From Vandiemenella viatica (lineage: Eukaryota; Arthropoda; Insecta; Orthoptera; Morabidae): a DNA stretch of 64,000 nucleotides. The stretch covers positions 254,167,199-254,231,198 of the forward strand of contig JARYHS010009186.1 in assembly GCA_031002005.1 (NCBI GenBank), in the 5' to 3' direction. A program made the translations under genes and the position numbers. Below are positions 1-11,637 of this stretch, piece after piece; positions within the stretch are counted from its first letter, which is position 1, and the number at the start of each line of letters is the position of its first letter. The notes beneath the pieces were generated by a model. That model was not told where the DNA came from, searched no databases, and worked only from the letters and a program-made list of their open reading frames with translations.

Positions 1-373
1 GAAAGTAAGTGTATGTAATTTAAATTAACGTATTAATTATTAGTTTATTGTTGTTTATTTATATTTGTTGGAAGTAGAAATTTTCGCTATGCTCTGCATC
101 CATAGATACACAGATAAAAACCTTTAACTTTCGAGCAGCAATATTAGCTGAGTTTAAATTTAACCTTGACCAGAATTACAACTGCGGATGAAAGTAGTTC
201 TACATCTATCCCCACGTATGCGGCCTGGACCAGAAATTAAAGTAATTTTACGTGGCATAACCCTTTGGGCATAACGTAAGTTGTTAAAATTGATTTTTAG
301 TTTGCTTTACTTCTACTGACGCGCCTTATTGCTGAAGTGAATATATCAGACGCATGTAAGTGATTCACCAGAA
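1..373. other. no gene or element recognised
   Basis: AT-rich sequence without a convincing ORF or terminal repeats. The motif 'gcctggaccagaa' near 226 also occurs in the P-element interior near 38938, so part of this may be an old repeat fragment. Confidence 0.4.
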
Positions 374-381
374 TCGAGATG

Positions 382-473
382 CAGTGGCGGACCCAGGAGT
401 TTGGTTTGGGGGGAGGGAGCTAGCATTTGGTTTGGGGGGGGGGAGACTTGACTCCGGCCAGGATCCGTCACTG
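382..473. mobile_element. hAT-type MITE, 92 bp
   Basis: The ends are CAGTGGCGGACCC and, as reverse complement of the right end, CAGTGACGGATCC. A perfect 8-bp target-site duplication TCGAGATG lies at 374-381 and 474-481. CAGTG termini with 8-bp duplications are the hallmark of hAT elements. The interior is G-rich and non-coding, so this is a non-autonomous copy. Confidence 0.85.
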
Positions 474-656
474 TCGAGATGTAAACTACAATAGAAATAA
501 GTACAATATTGAGTTTCATTTTATAACAACTTATTTAGTTAATTTTACCTTCGAAGAAATTACTTGCCACAACATACTATTCGACTCTTTATTCTGACGA
601 TCTTAGAACCTAGTTATGTAATAAATCTTTTATGTCACACAAAACAATGAAAGATT

Positions 657-1204
657 ATGAATGGAGTTCTTCGCGGTGGAGCTCTTTGGTTAGAAGGTTT
701 CGGACATCGAGCTGTCACTACTGGACAATATCACGTACCGATCGTTGTCTCATTTGATACTGAAATGACCTTTAAAACGTCAAACGTTTCAATAATAACG
801 CTGCTAGAAGCACGAGAACTTCTTACCGTTGATAACTCAGCTTCATTATGCGGACAGATTTCCACAGATACAGCTCCACTAATATCTGTAAAGCTTTAAA
901 AGTTTCTAATCCACCGCAACACATAATTTCCTCACAGATCCAACCACACATAAGTCTTGGCCGTGACATCCTGCTTACAACACCTGAAGCTATCCTACAC
1001 CTGATGAAGACAACAGACCCAGCTGTAGAAATGTTGTGTTTATACGGCAAGATCCGGATGAATATCCGAGTAGATTATACTGCATTAGTACGCCGGGAAA
1101 CTGTCACTCACACACAAGCAAGACGATATTCACCCACTCTGTTGCGCATAAAACAGATTGATCAGTTCCCACCTAACTGTAAGAATGAACTACAATTCTC
1201 GTAA
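657..1204 (+). other. unrecognised overlapping open frames
   Basis: Two open frames of 80 and 118 codons (657-899 and 848-1204) overlap in different phases on the plus strand. I do not recognise either product and see no splice signals or family motif linking them. Base composition is more balanced than the flanks. They could be a decayed exon or retroelement fragment, or chance. No function is assigned. Confidence 0.15.
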
Positions 1205-1355
1205 TTGACCGGCTTGGGCTGTGCGAAAGAACTGTCAACCAAATCACGCCGAGAATATAGCTAGCCAACACAAAAAGGTTAAATAATTCAATTTTCTGAA
1301 AAACGGAGCTTGTAAGCTAGCGATGTCACCCCGACAGTACTCCATTATCTAGGTT

Positions 1356-1373
1356 TTTGTCGTCGTCGTTGTT

Positions 1374-1412
<39 letters not shown>

Positions 1413-1735
1413 GTCGTTGGTTTTTTTCGTCGTCGTTGTGTCGTCATCGTTGTTGTTGTCGTCGTTGTTGTCGTCGTCGTCGTTGTCGTCGTCGTCGTTG
1501 TTTTCGTCGTCGTTGTTGTCGTCGTCGTTGTTGTCGTCGTCGTTGTTGTTGTCGACGTTTTCGTCGTCGTTGTTGTCGTTGTCGTTGTAGTCCTTCGTTG
1601 TTGTAGTTGTTGTCATCGTCGTTGTTTTCGTCGTCGTAGTTGTTGTCGTTGTCGTTGTCGTCGTTGTGTGGTTGTAGTTGTTGTCGTTGTTGCGTTGTTG
1701 CCGTTGTTGTGGTAGTTGTTGTTGTCGTCGTCACT
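1356..1735. repeat. TCG/TTG trinucleotide microsatellite
   Basis: About 380 bases of imperfect (TCG)n mixed with (TTG)n. It opens long low-complexity frames in several phases (poly-Ser or Leu/Val on plus; poly-Asp/Asn or Thr on minus). These are a consequence of the repeat and are not genes. Confidence 0.95.
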
Positions 1736-1740
1736 GTTAT

Positions 1741-2660
1741 CTTTTTTTACAACATATCTATTCGAAGGCGTAATGCAAATTACACAAAAAATAGACGAAT
1801 TTATAGACAATAGCAAACATTTCCTGACTGCAAGTTAAATTGCTAGTTCTGTGGCCAGTAATTTAAAAATCTAACTATTATTTAAAAAAAATACTGTCAA
1901 CGTTTAATATAGAAAATAATGAACGGTAACGGAGACGATGCGATGTTTGACAGTTGTGTTATCAACCACCACAGAAGGTGCACAAACACACGCAATCGAT
2001 TTCGGTAGACGACCTTCAAAAATACCATCCCAAACGGATTTCGAACCGAGGACCCTGAAGCTGGTTTCCGAATGGAGTATTTGGAACCCGATCGATATGA
2101 TGTTCAGCAGTGAGCTATGTCGATAGTCTTTTGCAGATGCGTTTTCCGAGTGATTTACGAACTTTGTGAGTTACGAACTTTGTAAGACGTCATAAACAAA
2201 CCTCAGTATTTAGGTACAGGTTTTCCAAGCTGTTGTTGTACATGAAAGGCTATTTTAAAGATCAGTTTCCCAAACGAAGGAAGGAGTTTTGCGAATTTTT
2301 TATATCTTCCTTGTGCAGCGTTGATTCCTTCAATATCGTTCTCTGCGTTTTATGAGATAATGCATATTCCGTTCTTATGTACGTTTCAAAGTACTTAGAA
2401 AGAAAATTGAAGCATAATACATTTGCTACCAGAATTTTAGGTCTATTCAAAACACACAATTTAAAAATTGTTGCTTTTTGCATATTATAAACCAAAGGTA
2501 GTAATAGCTTCTGAATTAACGAGGAAGTTGGAAGTGCAAATATGTAATTCACCAGAGCTTCATCTTTAATTCAAGAAGCAACTTACTTTGTTGTCTTGTT
2601 ATGAGTAGAAACTAAACCCAGAATCAGCCATCCAGAATTTGGTTACGCATCATATCTCGA
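1741..2660. other. no gene recognised
   Basis: AT-rich single-copy-looking sequence. The short open frames (for example minus strand 2262-2552) lack recognisable motifs. Confidence 0.4.
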
Positions 2661-2664
2661 AATC

Positions 2665-2925
2665 TTCAATACATACCATGGTGCAATTCCTTCCAGCATT
2701 CCTTCCTAGCGCTTGGGCCTGATACTCGGGAAGACACGGGTTCCTATCTCCGTCAGGTCATTCATATTTCGGTTTTCCATGGTTTCCAAAAATCACTCCA
2801 AGCGTATGCCGGGAAATGCCACGGCTGAATCCTTTCCTTCCTTGTACCCCATCCCCTTCTCGCTATAATGACCTCGTCGTCGACGAACCGTAAAGCCAGA
2901 AGCAGAAAAGAAGCCTATTATGGCT
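2665..2925 (+). repeat. tRNA-derived SINE, diverged
   Basis: The body core 'ggttttccatggtttcc' at about 2772-2788 is followed by 'aaatcactcc', 'atgccggga' and the tail 'tgacctcgtcgtcgacgaa'. This order is shared with at least nine other copies in the window. The tRNA head (about 2690-2750) is decayed but keeps a box-B-like 'gggttcctatctcc'. Confidence 0.65.
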
Positions 2926-3174
2926 CTGCGTTACCAAAGAGTCATAAAACAGCCCTTCTCCCCCCTCCCCCAGAAGAGGCACAAGAAAAAATGTGTGCTG
3001 ACGGACCTACACCCTTTGGTAGCTTTCGTTTTCTGTGATGAAGTCTTTGCCAATCTGTGTTTGTTCGGTTTCAACCTTAATGGGTGAATAATGAGAAGTA
3101 AAAGCGATATTTACATGATGCAGAGCTAAGTTGTGTCAGTGCTATGTGTGGGAAGTAAACAATGATTTCAGTTA

Positions 3175-3716
3175 CAGCAATTCGGAAAAAAATTTCAATA
3201 GAAAACACACCCATAGAACAAGTAGCAGAATTTAAATACCTAGATTACAACCTCAGCTACACCTAGAAACCGATATGCAACAAAAAATCACAAAATTCAC
3301 TTTAGTTACAGGAATAATAAATAGCACCTTCAGACCATCTCTTGTTCAACGGCACACAAGAATCAGGCTATAACACCCTGGCCAAACCTACACTACTGTA
3401 TGGCAGCGAGGCCTGGGCACTACGCAAAGGCGATGAGCGGAGACTAACGGCGGCAGAGATGCGATTCATGAGAACAGCTGGCTACACACTACCAGACAGA
3501 AAGAGATCTGATGAAGTCCTGAAAGAACTCGAAACCAAATCAGTTCCCCAAATTATGCAAACCTACAGAACATCTTGGACAGACCATGTACTAAGCATGA
3601 AGTCGGACCGTATCCCACGAAAAATTCTCAAATACCATCCCAGAGGCAGGAGAGATGTAGGAAGACCACCAAGAAGATGGACTGAGACCATAACAGGCCA
3701 CCAGCCCTAACACTGG
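3175..3716 (+). pseudogene. non-LTR retrotransposon reverse transcriptase, C-terminal remnant
   Basis: An open frame at 3342-3710 (122 codons) carries the signature that follows the RT core in many insect endonuclease-reverse transcriptases: LLYGSEAWALRK, then an Arg-rich AAEMRFMRTAGYT block, and the GRPPRRW motif near the end. Frames upstream (3175-3340) add the preceding FKYL-type segment but contain stops. There is no endonuclease or catalytic RT core, so this is a 5'-truncated copy. Confidence 0.75.
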
Positions 3717-4959
3717 ATAGGAAGAAGCAATTCGTAAGTGCAAAGTGAATGGCTGAATAAAACAATACTACATTATCAAATACTTATAGTATATTTTTTA
3801 CGTTAAGCGGGCAATTAAGACAGGTACTTTACCAGCCCTGCGGTTGCAGCAGAGCCAGACAAAGCTCTGATCGCCGATACAGAATTGTTAGTTGGGCGTA
3901 GTACAGCAAGATGGCAGCACCTGCTGGTCCGCCGCGATTATCGACCGAGCAACACACCAAATTTTGTATGAGTCTGACTGCACTTTCTGTTCAGTTCTGA
4001 ATCTTAAAACTCTCTGGTTGAGTCAGGCTGAACGGTTAACAGCCTTACGCGACATAATTCGTTTAGGACAGAGGCGGCGTTCGTTCGCGACGCTCGAGAA
4101 GTTAATAATAAATAATAAAGTCTGTGGTCTCATATCAACAGTCCACGCATTCATTTCTGGGAGGATAATAGGATGTACTCATCATATAGGACATGGCCTA
4201 TTTCCTTTATATTACTTCACACTAATCCTCAACAGAAGGGACACAGTATAAAGCACCATAGAAAAACCAAAGACGGTAAACTTATATTTGCATCACAGAC
4301 ATTCCTATGCAGGGCCACCATATACTCGTACCTAACTTATTTCTAAAAGGTGTTTTTTTTGTGACGAGGTGCTTACATCCTTCCATTCATGCCTAACCGA
4401 ACTCGATAAATGAGGTATCATTTTAAAAATTAAAGTCTCCACTTTGGTAATATCATAAATTAAGAAAGGAATTTTTCGGATTCAGCCCTTAAAGGATAAA
4501 AAGTTAACTATCAAGGTCAGGCGTATGATACAGTTCAGAGTCTACCCACTAGGTGTCGCTGGCGTCAATAAGGATTGATCGCGTTACCGCTAGCTAACAT
4601 ATCATAGAGATATCGGCAAACTGTGTGTGTTTCAAAAGTAAGAATCCAGCATTTCGGATATTTTTTTCTGTTAAGGAAACATTTGTGTTTTCCTATACAA
4701 TTCCTGTGTAAAAATTTCACTCGTTAAATTTTCTCAAGAGTCATTTAGTCGTAATAGTTCACCTATTTCGATTCCGGAGTGCTAAACCGTTAACACTCTG
4801 CGTTAGTATGGTTGCAGCAGTTCAATTCGTCAATTTCTTAATTGTAATTATTTATTGTAGAAGTAAAGTTATCAGTCAGAATTAGTGAAACTGTATTATT
4901 AAACCAAGTGTCTCAACATTTGTCTCCATCCCGAGGGTAAGATGACAGAAGGTCGGTAA
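3717..4959. other. no gene recognised; possible LTR-like segment
   Basis: About 3885-4125 has a GC-richer start, a short open frame and an 'aataaataataaa' polyadenylation-like tract, which could be a degraded solo LTR. No target-site duplication was found, so this stays a guess. The rest is AT-rich without signals. Confidence 0.2.
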
Positions 4960-5135
4960 CGCGTTGAGAATCGAGTTAGGCTTTTGGTAGGACGCAGGCT
5001 CGATCGCGCATGCGGCAATCCTGAATTAGGTTTTCCATCATTACAGGAATTACGCCTGGATGGTTCCTTCATAAATACCAAGATCTATTTCCTTTCTGTC
5101 CTAGTCCACAGCCCTTTCTGGGCTAGAATAATCAG
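4960..5135 (+). repeat. possible SINE remnant
   Basis: A tRNA-like 'ggacgcaggctcgatcgc' stretch is followed by 'ttaggttttccatcattac' and 'gcctggatggttccttc'. The order matches the SINE body but without the full core or tail. Strongly diverged. Confidence 0.35.
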
Positions 5136-5456
5136 CAATAAAAAAAAAAGCATGAAAAATTTCCTGTAAACAAAAAGTAGAACTGACTAAAGCAGAGAAG
5201 TCTCTTACTTGACATTTTTTCATTATGAAAGCGAAAAATTAAAATGGACCCAACTCACAGCAAAAGTATTGCTTCTGATTCAACGAGGATCGCTGACTAA
5301 AAGTCCACAAAAATAGATTAAGGTCGTTAGGAAATGCCAGTTTGTGAAGTAGTTGTGCATGTTAACACGTCAAAATCGTATGACAAATCAAATTATAAAA
5401 TAGCGAACGAGTGTGCAAGCACATATATTGTTGAGTATTGTAAGGTAGTTTGGGAC

Positions 5457-5726
5457 AAGGGCCGGCGTTAGGGAGAGGTAAGCGGGGCAAAAGTGCCCCG
5501 GGCCCCAGAAGAATACCTAGCTAAATAGTAATCAAACAAACAAAACTTTTCTAAAAAAAAAAAAAAAAAAAAAAATTTTCTAAAAAAAAAAAAAAATGTT
5601 CATTTTTTTTAATAAAAATTTTCTGACTTGATCCAAAAAAAAAAGTTTAAAGTAAAATAAATATTGGGATGGGGGACCCGAGAACACTTACTTACTCGGA
5701 GCCAGAGAATCCTAGTGCCGGCCCTA
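5457..5726. mobile_element. hAT-type MITE, 270 bp (GGGCCGGC family)
   Basis: Left end AAGGGCCGGCG and right end (reversed) TAGGGCCGGCACT flank an interior with long A-runs and 'gccccgggccc'. The flanking octamers TTTGGGAC (5449-5456) and TTTGGCAC (5727-5734) match 7 of 8. It is the same family as the younger copy at 53715-53894. Confidence 0.75.
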
Positions 5727-5814
5727 TTTGGCACACACATTACTAGTTTCAAATATAGCTATCGGAGGGGTTTCAAATGAGTACAGCTACATTTTGTTAT
5801 AGATATTACCGCTG

Positions 5815-6560
5815 AACTCAACATGATACGACAAGAAACGGCTGAAGAGAGTGATGAGGGACGCGACAATGATCACAACCTAGCATTTGATTTCAAGTAT
5901 AAGGGAGATGGACAAGTTTCTTTTGTAGGTAATGGAAATATTGAACAATTTACCAGAAGCAGGGAATTTTAATTTCTTTCAGCGTTTTTGGTAAATTATT
6001 CATCACTTTCCTTCGTAATTTTTTTCCAATCCCTGACACCCTCACCACCAAAAGAAAATTTTTCCTCTCCCTTATGCATAAGAGGCATCTGCTTGCAGTG
6101 ATGATCTTTTCTCTTCCATGCACTACTCATAATTCATCGACCTATATCTTTTCAAGCCTCATCACCAACATACGACTACTAAACTCCCAGCACTCTCTTC
6201 TCCCTTCTCCTACCTTGCAACGACTCCCAATCCTGCTCCTTTATCATACCAGTTACCGAGTTTACAACACTGCACGGAGTTCAATATCCTCCGACACAGG
6301 TATGAACATGTGACAATGACCATGACCACAAGCTGGCACTCGATTTCAGGCACAAAGGTGTGGGAAGATTCCCTTTTTCAGGTAAGACTGTCAGGGATTG
6401 GAATGAGAAATGATGAATAATTTACCGAAAACGTTGAAAGAATTTAAAGATAAAATTTGTAGAGGGCAAATGTATGTGGGTGCAGGATAGGGGGAAGATG
6501 GGGGTTGTAGGAAATTGCCACCGGAGCCTGTGCTCCATTGCAATTAAATTAAATATCACA
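5815..6560. repeat. non-LTR retrotransposon 3' ends, three pieces in alternating orientation
   Basis: Three fragments of the family whose minus-strand ORF is at 20204-20569 abut here. About 5815-5975 is plus, 5975-6295 is minus, and 6300-6560 is plus, ending in the 3' tail 'ggagcctgtgctcc' then 'attaaattaaat'. The plus pieces encode remnants of the D-P-K-L-A/DFRHKG block; the minus piece contains 'ccaatccctgacacc'. All are frameshifted. Confidence 0.65.
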
Positions 6561-6699
6561 CCCCACCAATCACCTTTGCTATTATTATTATATCATTTAT
6601 TTTGATTAATTATAAGTGTCGTGAATAACTGTAGCCTATTTACATTTGTAAAATGATTTGTATTTTATCGGGCTTCCATAAGCTGTAGTTTGTGTGATC

Positions 6700-7850
6700 T
6701 CTGGGTATTGTAAGCTCGTTATCGTTAGTATGTGTGGTAACAATCTTTGGACTGGGCCGCACAGCTGAGATGGCGCATAATCAGGGTTCGTTGGGCGCCT
6801 GAACAGTAAACATGGCATGAAGCGAGTTTAAGCGTCACTGTGTGTCGAGCGCCAGTGCTGTAAGCTCTGCCCAGGTGCGAGCTTAAGTAACGTCACGTGA
6901 AACTTGTATTCTGACGTGAAGTGTTTACGAGCCTTTTGCAAATGTATCACGTGTGTGTAGGTTAGGGTTACCAGACGTCCCCGTTTGCCGGGGACAGTCC
7001 CCGTATTTAGCTCTCTGTCCCCGGACAGATTTCGTCCCCGCAATGTCCCCGGATTTTTACTGTTGTCCTCAGATGTTTTTTTTAATCAAGCGAGAGATCT
7101 TTCAAAGCCCTGATTTACTAATGCATTCATTTAAAGCAAGAGATACGAAGTGCATTTCGTTCCTTGTACTTGCCTAGGAATAAGAAAAAACTACAAGGAT
7201 ACTGCGTCTTCGACACAATATCATTGGAAAATCATGTCTCCTTGCTGTGTGCAACATGGCTGTCTGTAATCTTCATTTAAAATACAAAATATATAAAAAT
7301 GATGAATATGTTTCTTTTAAGTTAACCCAACCATTAATCATGTAACAATCATATAACTTATAAAAGTGCAACGCGTCATTAGGACAAATGTCGAAAGCGT
7401 CCCCGGATTTTGGTGAAAAAGTTCTGAAGTGTCCCCGGATTCGGAGAAAAAATTCTGGTAACCCTAGTGTAAATGTCTTTTCGAGTAATTGGGTGGAATT
7501 CATTTGGAGCTGTTAACTTGTGATACATTTCTGTCGATATAGTTTGGTATCGATAATGTTTTGGAGTCGAGCGAATGCAGCGCCTCTCGCGGGTATATAT
7601 TCCCGTGAGCGCGAGACAATGGTTCCGCAATCAGTTGTCTTGTACCAGTTACAATCTGCTGTTGTCCAGAAGCTGTAGTCCAGTTGCAGACGTTGTTATC
7701 AAAGTGATGTAGTTGACTAGTTGTTGCTGAGTTGCTAAGAAGAAGAATAATGAAGTGTATGCTTTGTTTGTGGAACAAACTGTCATATATTATATGTGGT
7801 ACTTAAATAAAATATTAACTTTAACAGGAAACACGTGTATCAGTTCTACA
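6700..7850 (+). mobile_element. candidate solo LTR, interrupted by a hAT MITE
   Basis: The segment has a TATA-like 'gggtatatatt' near 7591, a structured GC-rich stretch after it and AATAAA at 7806-7811, an order typical of an LTR. It is split by the MITE at 6963-7466. I could not define terminal TG/CA plus a target duplication, so this may instead be unrelated promoter-like sequence. Confidence 0.25.
6963..7466. mobile_element. hAT-type MITE, 504 bp
   Basis: Ends TAGGGTTACCAGA and reversed TAGGGTTACCAGA are perfect over 13 bp. Subterminal 'gtccccgg' motifs recur on both sides. Flanking octamers GTGTAGGT and GTGTAAAT match 6 of 8, consistent with an old 8-bp duplication. Confidence 0.8.
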
Positions 7851-7980
7851 ATTAACAATAATACCTTTCATTTGTTTAACTGTCATAAACCATTAACTAT
7901 ATTCCATTAAACTAAAGTGAGCATTCAGGTGGCATGTGTTCGAAAGAGGATGGGCCTTTTTCGTTCATAACACGCTGTTA

Positions 7981-8705
7981 GGTAGCGTCCATAAATTACG
8001 TTAGGTGAAATAGGGGGGGGGGGGGTCCGGCGAAATGTCACCAAGGAGGAAGGGGACGGATGGCTCAACGGAATTACAGGTCTACAAATGACGCGAAAGT
8101 CGATTTTAGGGGGTATTTCGTCGAAAAGTGGGGGTGTAACCGGCTTTGGAATAGAGATGGGTCGTTCGCGAGTGAATCAGTTCTATAGAGCAATTCTTTT
8201 AAAAGAGCGAGTGAGCCGTCGCTCACTAAAAAGTGAACGGTAGTTCTTCTAGGTGAGTCGGTCACAAGTCGGCTAATTCTGAAGACAAGAAGAGCTTGTT
8301 CACTTGGGGGAAAAAAAAAGTCGATTTAAGGGGGGTATTTCATAGAAAAGTGGGGGCGTAACCGGATTCTGAGTGGTGAGACCCAAAATAAAATAAAAAG
8401 TCAAATAAAACTGAGCTAGTGAACCGTTCAAAAGAACTAGTTCTTTTCGTGGAGTTATCAAATGAACACCGCTCTTTTTAGTGAGTCACTTTGCCCACCT
8501 ATACTTTGGAAGGGTGAGACGAAAAAAAGTCTCAAAAAGTTGCGAGAGCGATTTCTACGGGGGAGAGGGGGGGGGAGGGGGTCTCTCGGACCAGATCTCA
8601 CCAGAGAGGAGAGAGGGTTGGACCAGATCTCACGAAGTCTCAACAGAGGGGGGGGGGGGGTGGCTGTGTCCGGAAAAACAACTCACGTAATTTATTGATG
8701 CCCCC
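7981..8705. mobile_element. PIF/Harbinger-like MITE with nested hAT
   Basis: The left end 'ggtagcgtccataaattacg' and the reversed right end 'gggggcatcaataaattacg' form a terminal inverted repeat of about 20 bp, flanked by TTA at 7978-7980 and 8706-8708. The copy at 45793-46089 has TAA. TWA 3-bp duplications fit PIF/Harbinger-type elements, but no transposase is present to confirm that. The interior has G-runs and repeated 'gaccagatctcac'. Confidence 0.7.
8152..8503. mobile_element. hAT element, 352 bp, nested
   Basis: Begins TAGAGATGGG and ends with the reverse complement of TATAGGTGGG. A perfect 8-bp duplication CTTTGGAA lies at 8144-8151 and 8504-8511. It sits inside the MITE at 7981-8705. 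It carries a second copy of a host-MITE segment (8319-8363 resembles 8098-8143). Its first 10 bases equal those of the 2.57 kb hAT at 17462. Confidence 0.8.
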
Positions 8706-8708
8706 TTA

Positions 8709-9511
8709 CCCCGATTGGTGTGGACATGTTAACAAGTTACTTATTTCCTCAGAAGGTGTATGATAACTTCCGGTAACTAATTGAGTGGTTGGCTCATATT
8801 CACTAAGTATTATGTTAATTTGTATTGTGGTGGCTGCCATCTGGTGGTGGTGGGAATCCAGCCGTCGCTCGTCTTATTAGTGGCCCGATTGTCTCTGTAG
8901 CTGTCAATCAGCGGTGTTTGCCCTGCGGCGCACAATGGCCCTCCTTCCGCCGCGTTACCCTGGTCCCCTTTTAATTTGTCGGTGGAGCCACCGGCAGTCG
9001 TGTGCCTTCGCGCGCCACTGACCAGCTGAGCGACGGGGCCAATACAACCTCTCGCGCCTAATCGATACTTCAGTTCTTCACACACTTGTTTAGAACCAAC
9101 CATTGAGACATATTTTTTTCCTAGGTGAAACTTCTTGTGAATGTTTAGGGTGAAACACTGAAGAGTAATTCATTTTTTCACTGAATGATTGCGTTGGTAG
9201 TTTACATTCAGCAGTTAGGTTGCTGGCAGCAGTACAATAGGATTCTGCACAAGATGTCTAGCTGCATAGGTCAATTTGGAATGAAGATAAAAGAGTCAAC
9301 TCAATAGGTACACACAAAAGTAAAGTTTGTTAACGATTTCAAGGTGGGGGAGAAATTGTTCAGTGAATATCTCGACAAATCATTTGATAATAAACTCGAC
9401 TGTGCAGGTGGCAGGAAAGGTTTCAAAACCTTACATCTGTTGTTATGATGGAATGCAGGAGGAATGTAAGGTAACTGGAATACAAACTCTTGGGCAGGCT
9501 GTCGTCTAGAG
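8709..9511. other. no gene recognised
   Basis: About 8820-9100 is GC-richer and holds a 97-codon minus frame that I do not recognise. No splice or promoter signal can be tied to it. Confidence 0.35.
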
Positions 9512-9767
9512 CAGTGGTTCCCAAATGGTGCTCCGCGGAACCCTGGGGTTCACAAGGGTTTCGTGACCCGTCCGAGAATTAAATAAAATGTTCGTTGAAA
9601 AGAGTCATAACCGCGCCTTGATGAAGGCTGTCATGGTTCTGCTTCCGTTTGTGATGACTTACCGATGCGAGAATGGTTTTTCAGTTTACGCTTATAAAAA
9701 TGGGGATCCACCAAAAAATGTATGATCAATTAGGGTTCCGTGGCCAAAAAGAAATTGGGTACCGCTG
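9512..9767. mobile_element. hAT-type MITE, 256 bp
   Basis: Ends CAGTGGTTCCCAA and reversed CAGCGGTACCCAA. A perfect 8-bp duplication GTCTAGAG lies at 9504-9511 and 9768-9775. Non-coding interior with 'ggggttcacaagg', typical of hAT MITEs that begin CAGTGGTTCCCAA. Confidence 0.9.
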
Positions 9768-9849
9768 GTCTAGAGTATACTGAGGTAGTATGGCGCACTG
9801 TGGGCATCAAACACAAGATTCAAAGGATGGCAGATTTATCTGTGTAAAT

Positions 9850-9965
9850 TACTGCAGAACATAATCAGTAACTGATATTATAAAGGAGCTGGATTGGGTG
9901 TGATAGGAAGACTGGTCGCGGCTGAAATGTCTGTTGGCGTATTGGTAGAAGAATTAAAAGTAGTC
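9850..9965 (+). pseudogene. non-LTR retrotransposon fragment
   Basis: The plus strand reads SVTDIIKELDW, matching SVTDMIKELEW in the minus-strand RT remnant at 20204-20569. It is short, frameshifted and has no 3' tail. Confidence 0.5.
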
Positions 9966-10204
9966 CGCGGAAGGAAAGAATAGTGGGGTACATGAACTCA
10001 CTGAAGGTTAAAGCCATTTTTACAAAAAAAAGTTATAACTGTAAAATTAATTATGTGATATTAAGCTCAAAAGGCAAAGATCAAGCCAGGAGAGAAGGAG
10101 ACTCTATGGTTGGCTGAATCCAGAGACAATTAGGTAATGTGTTTTTGATTTACTGGACGAAATATATGTATTGAGATTATATAAATATGCTAAGTACCGA
10201 TAAC

Positions 10205-10446
10205 AGAAATCGAAATGTAATTTTTTTATGGCTTTACGCATCGTCGACGTCGTGGTCATTAGAGGTGGGAAAGGACTTTAGACAAGGAATGTGAAGGAAT
10301 TCGGCCATGTCCTTCCGGAAGGACCGGCATTCGTGTGGAATGATTTGGGGAAACCATGGAAGACCCAAATCTAGATAGCTCGACGGGAATTCGAACCCAA
10401 ATCCTCTCGAATGCGAGAACAGAGCATTACCGCTCACCAACCACGC
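10205..10446 (-). repeat. tRNA-derived SINE, interrupted in its head
   Basis: On the minus strand the order is tRNA head (box-B-like 'ttcgaattcc'), 'ggtcttccatggtttcccc', 'aatcattcc' and the 'gacgtcgacgat' tail. The start of its head is displaced to 10710-10718 because a second SINE inserted at 10447. Confidence 0.8.
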
Positions 10447-10698
10447 ACCGAGCGTGGTGGTGTAACGGATAGCGTTCTGGCCTCGCATTCGGGAGGACGG
10501 CGGTTCGAATCCCCGTCCGGGCATCCGGATTTGGGTTTTCCATGGTTTCCCCAAATCACTCCGGGTGAATGCCGGGATGCTTCCTTCAAAAGGCCATGGC
10601 CGAATTCCTTCCCATTCCTTGCCCCCATCCTTTCCCGTCTCTAAAGACCACGTTGTTAAAAAGGGACGTTAAACTGTTTAAAAAAAAAAAAAAAAAAA
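10447..10698 (+). repeat. tRNA-derived SINE, nearly complete
   Basis: Begins accgagcgtggtggtgtaac (box A region), has box B 'ggttcgaatcc' at about 10502, then core 'ggttttccatggtttcccc', 'atgccgggatgcttcc', the 'gaccacgttgtt' tail and a poly(A) run. An 11-bp target duplication ACCAACCACGC flanks it (10436-10446 and 10699-10709), as expected for LINE-driven retroposition. Confidence 0.9.
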
Positions 10699-10719
10699 AC
10701 CAACCACGCTCGGTTGAAA

Positions 10720-11630
10720 AGTGAAACTTTATTGATTGCGAGTTATTGTAATAAATAAATTTGTTTTAATTTTACGAGAGTATTACCGCTAATTGGATAG
10801 ACGGAGGGTACATAGTATATGACTGAATCTATAGTAAGGATACTATTTTCAGGTGTTTACTGCGTTGACAGAAAACCTGGTATTGGTATTATGTCGAGAA
10901 CTAGGTAACTGTGAGGGAAGAAATTGAAGAAACTAATATCAGGAAGTGAAATACACAAAACAATTTATAAAACTCCCACTTCAATCGTAAAAAACAAGAG
11001 CAAGGCTAGAGTGAAGCGCGTTGTAAGATGACCATAAAAATAACACTTGATTTTCGACCTAAGATATAGGAAAATTTTATTTTCGCATATGGGAGTAAGG
11101 GACTGAAATTAATCACAAAGAGAATTACTGAACACCTGGAATAATTTAAAATTCATAAAAAGGAAATTTAAAGTAAATCGTGAAAGGAGGAAGGATGTGA
11201 TATGGAGATTTTCACCTTGGCATATAGCTACTTCACCGCTATTAAATTAGATTATCAAAAATTGCAAAGCTATTCACTGAAATATGACACTGTCCGAACG
11301 TCATCTACCTTCTGTTCGTCGAGTCTTCACTTCAGATAAAAGGCGTTAGAATAGCATGACAGCGCCCGCTGAATGAACATATCTTAACGTTCAGATTCCA
11401 GGTTTATTTTATGTAAAAAATTTATCGAATTTGCCGAAGAAAATAGAGTGGGAAGATTGTGGAATGGTTGACGGAAAACCGTACCGCCACTTTCAAAAGC
11501 GAAAATTAGGTCCGTGAAAATGTCGTTCGATCGTTATAGCAGGTATGGGCAATCTTTGCTTATCTGAGGGCGTAATTTCGGGACTTAGTCAGGTCGCGGG
11601 CCGTAGGTAAGAAGTAAATAGGTAGTAGTG
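10720..11630. other. no gene recognised
   Basis: AT-rich sequence with no open frame of note, no terminal repeats and no splice-linked frames. Confidence 0.4.
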
Positions 11631-11637
11631 AATAAAA

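Noticed and set aside
1326..1816. Long Asp/Asn- or Thr-rich open frames
   Set aside because: They are translations of the TCG/TTG microsatellite in several phases, with no non-repetitive domain.
3885..4125. Solo LTR
   Set aside because: No terminal TG/CA with a target duplication and no partner copy in the window; left as unassigned.
8810..9103. 97-codon minus-strand gene
   Set aside because: No recognisable domain, and it is GC-rich sequence likely to stay open by chance.
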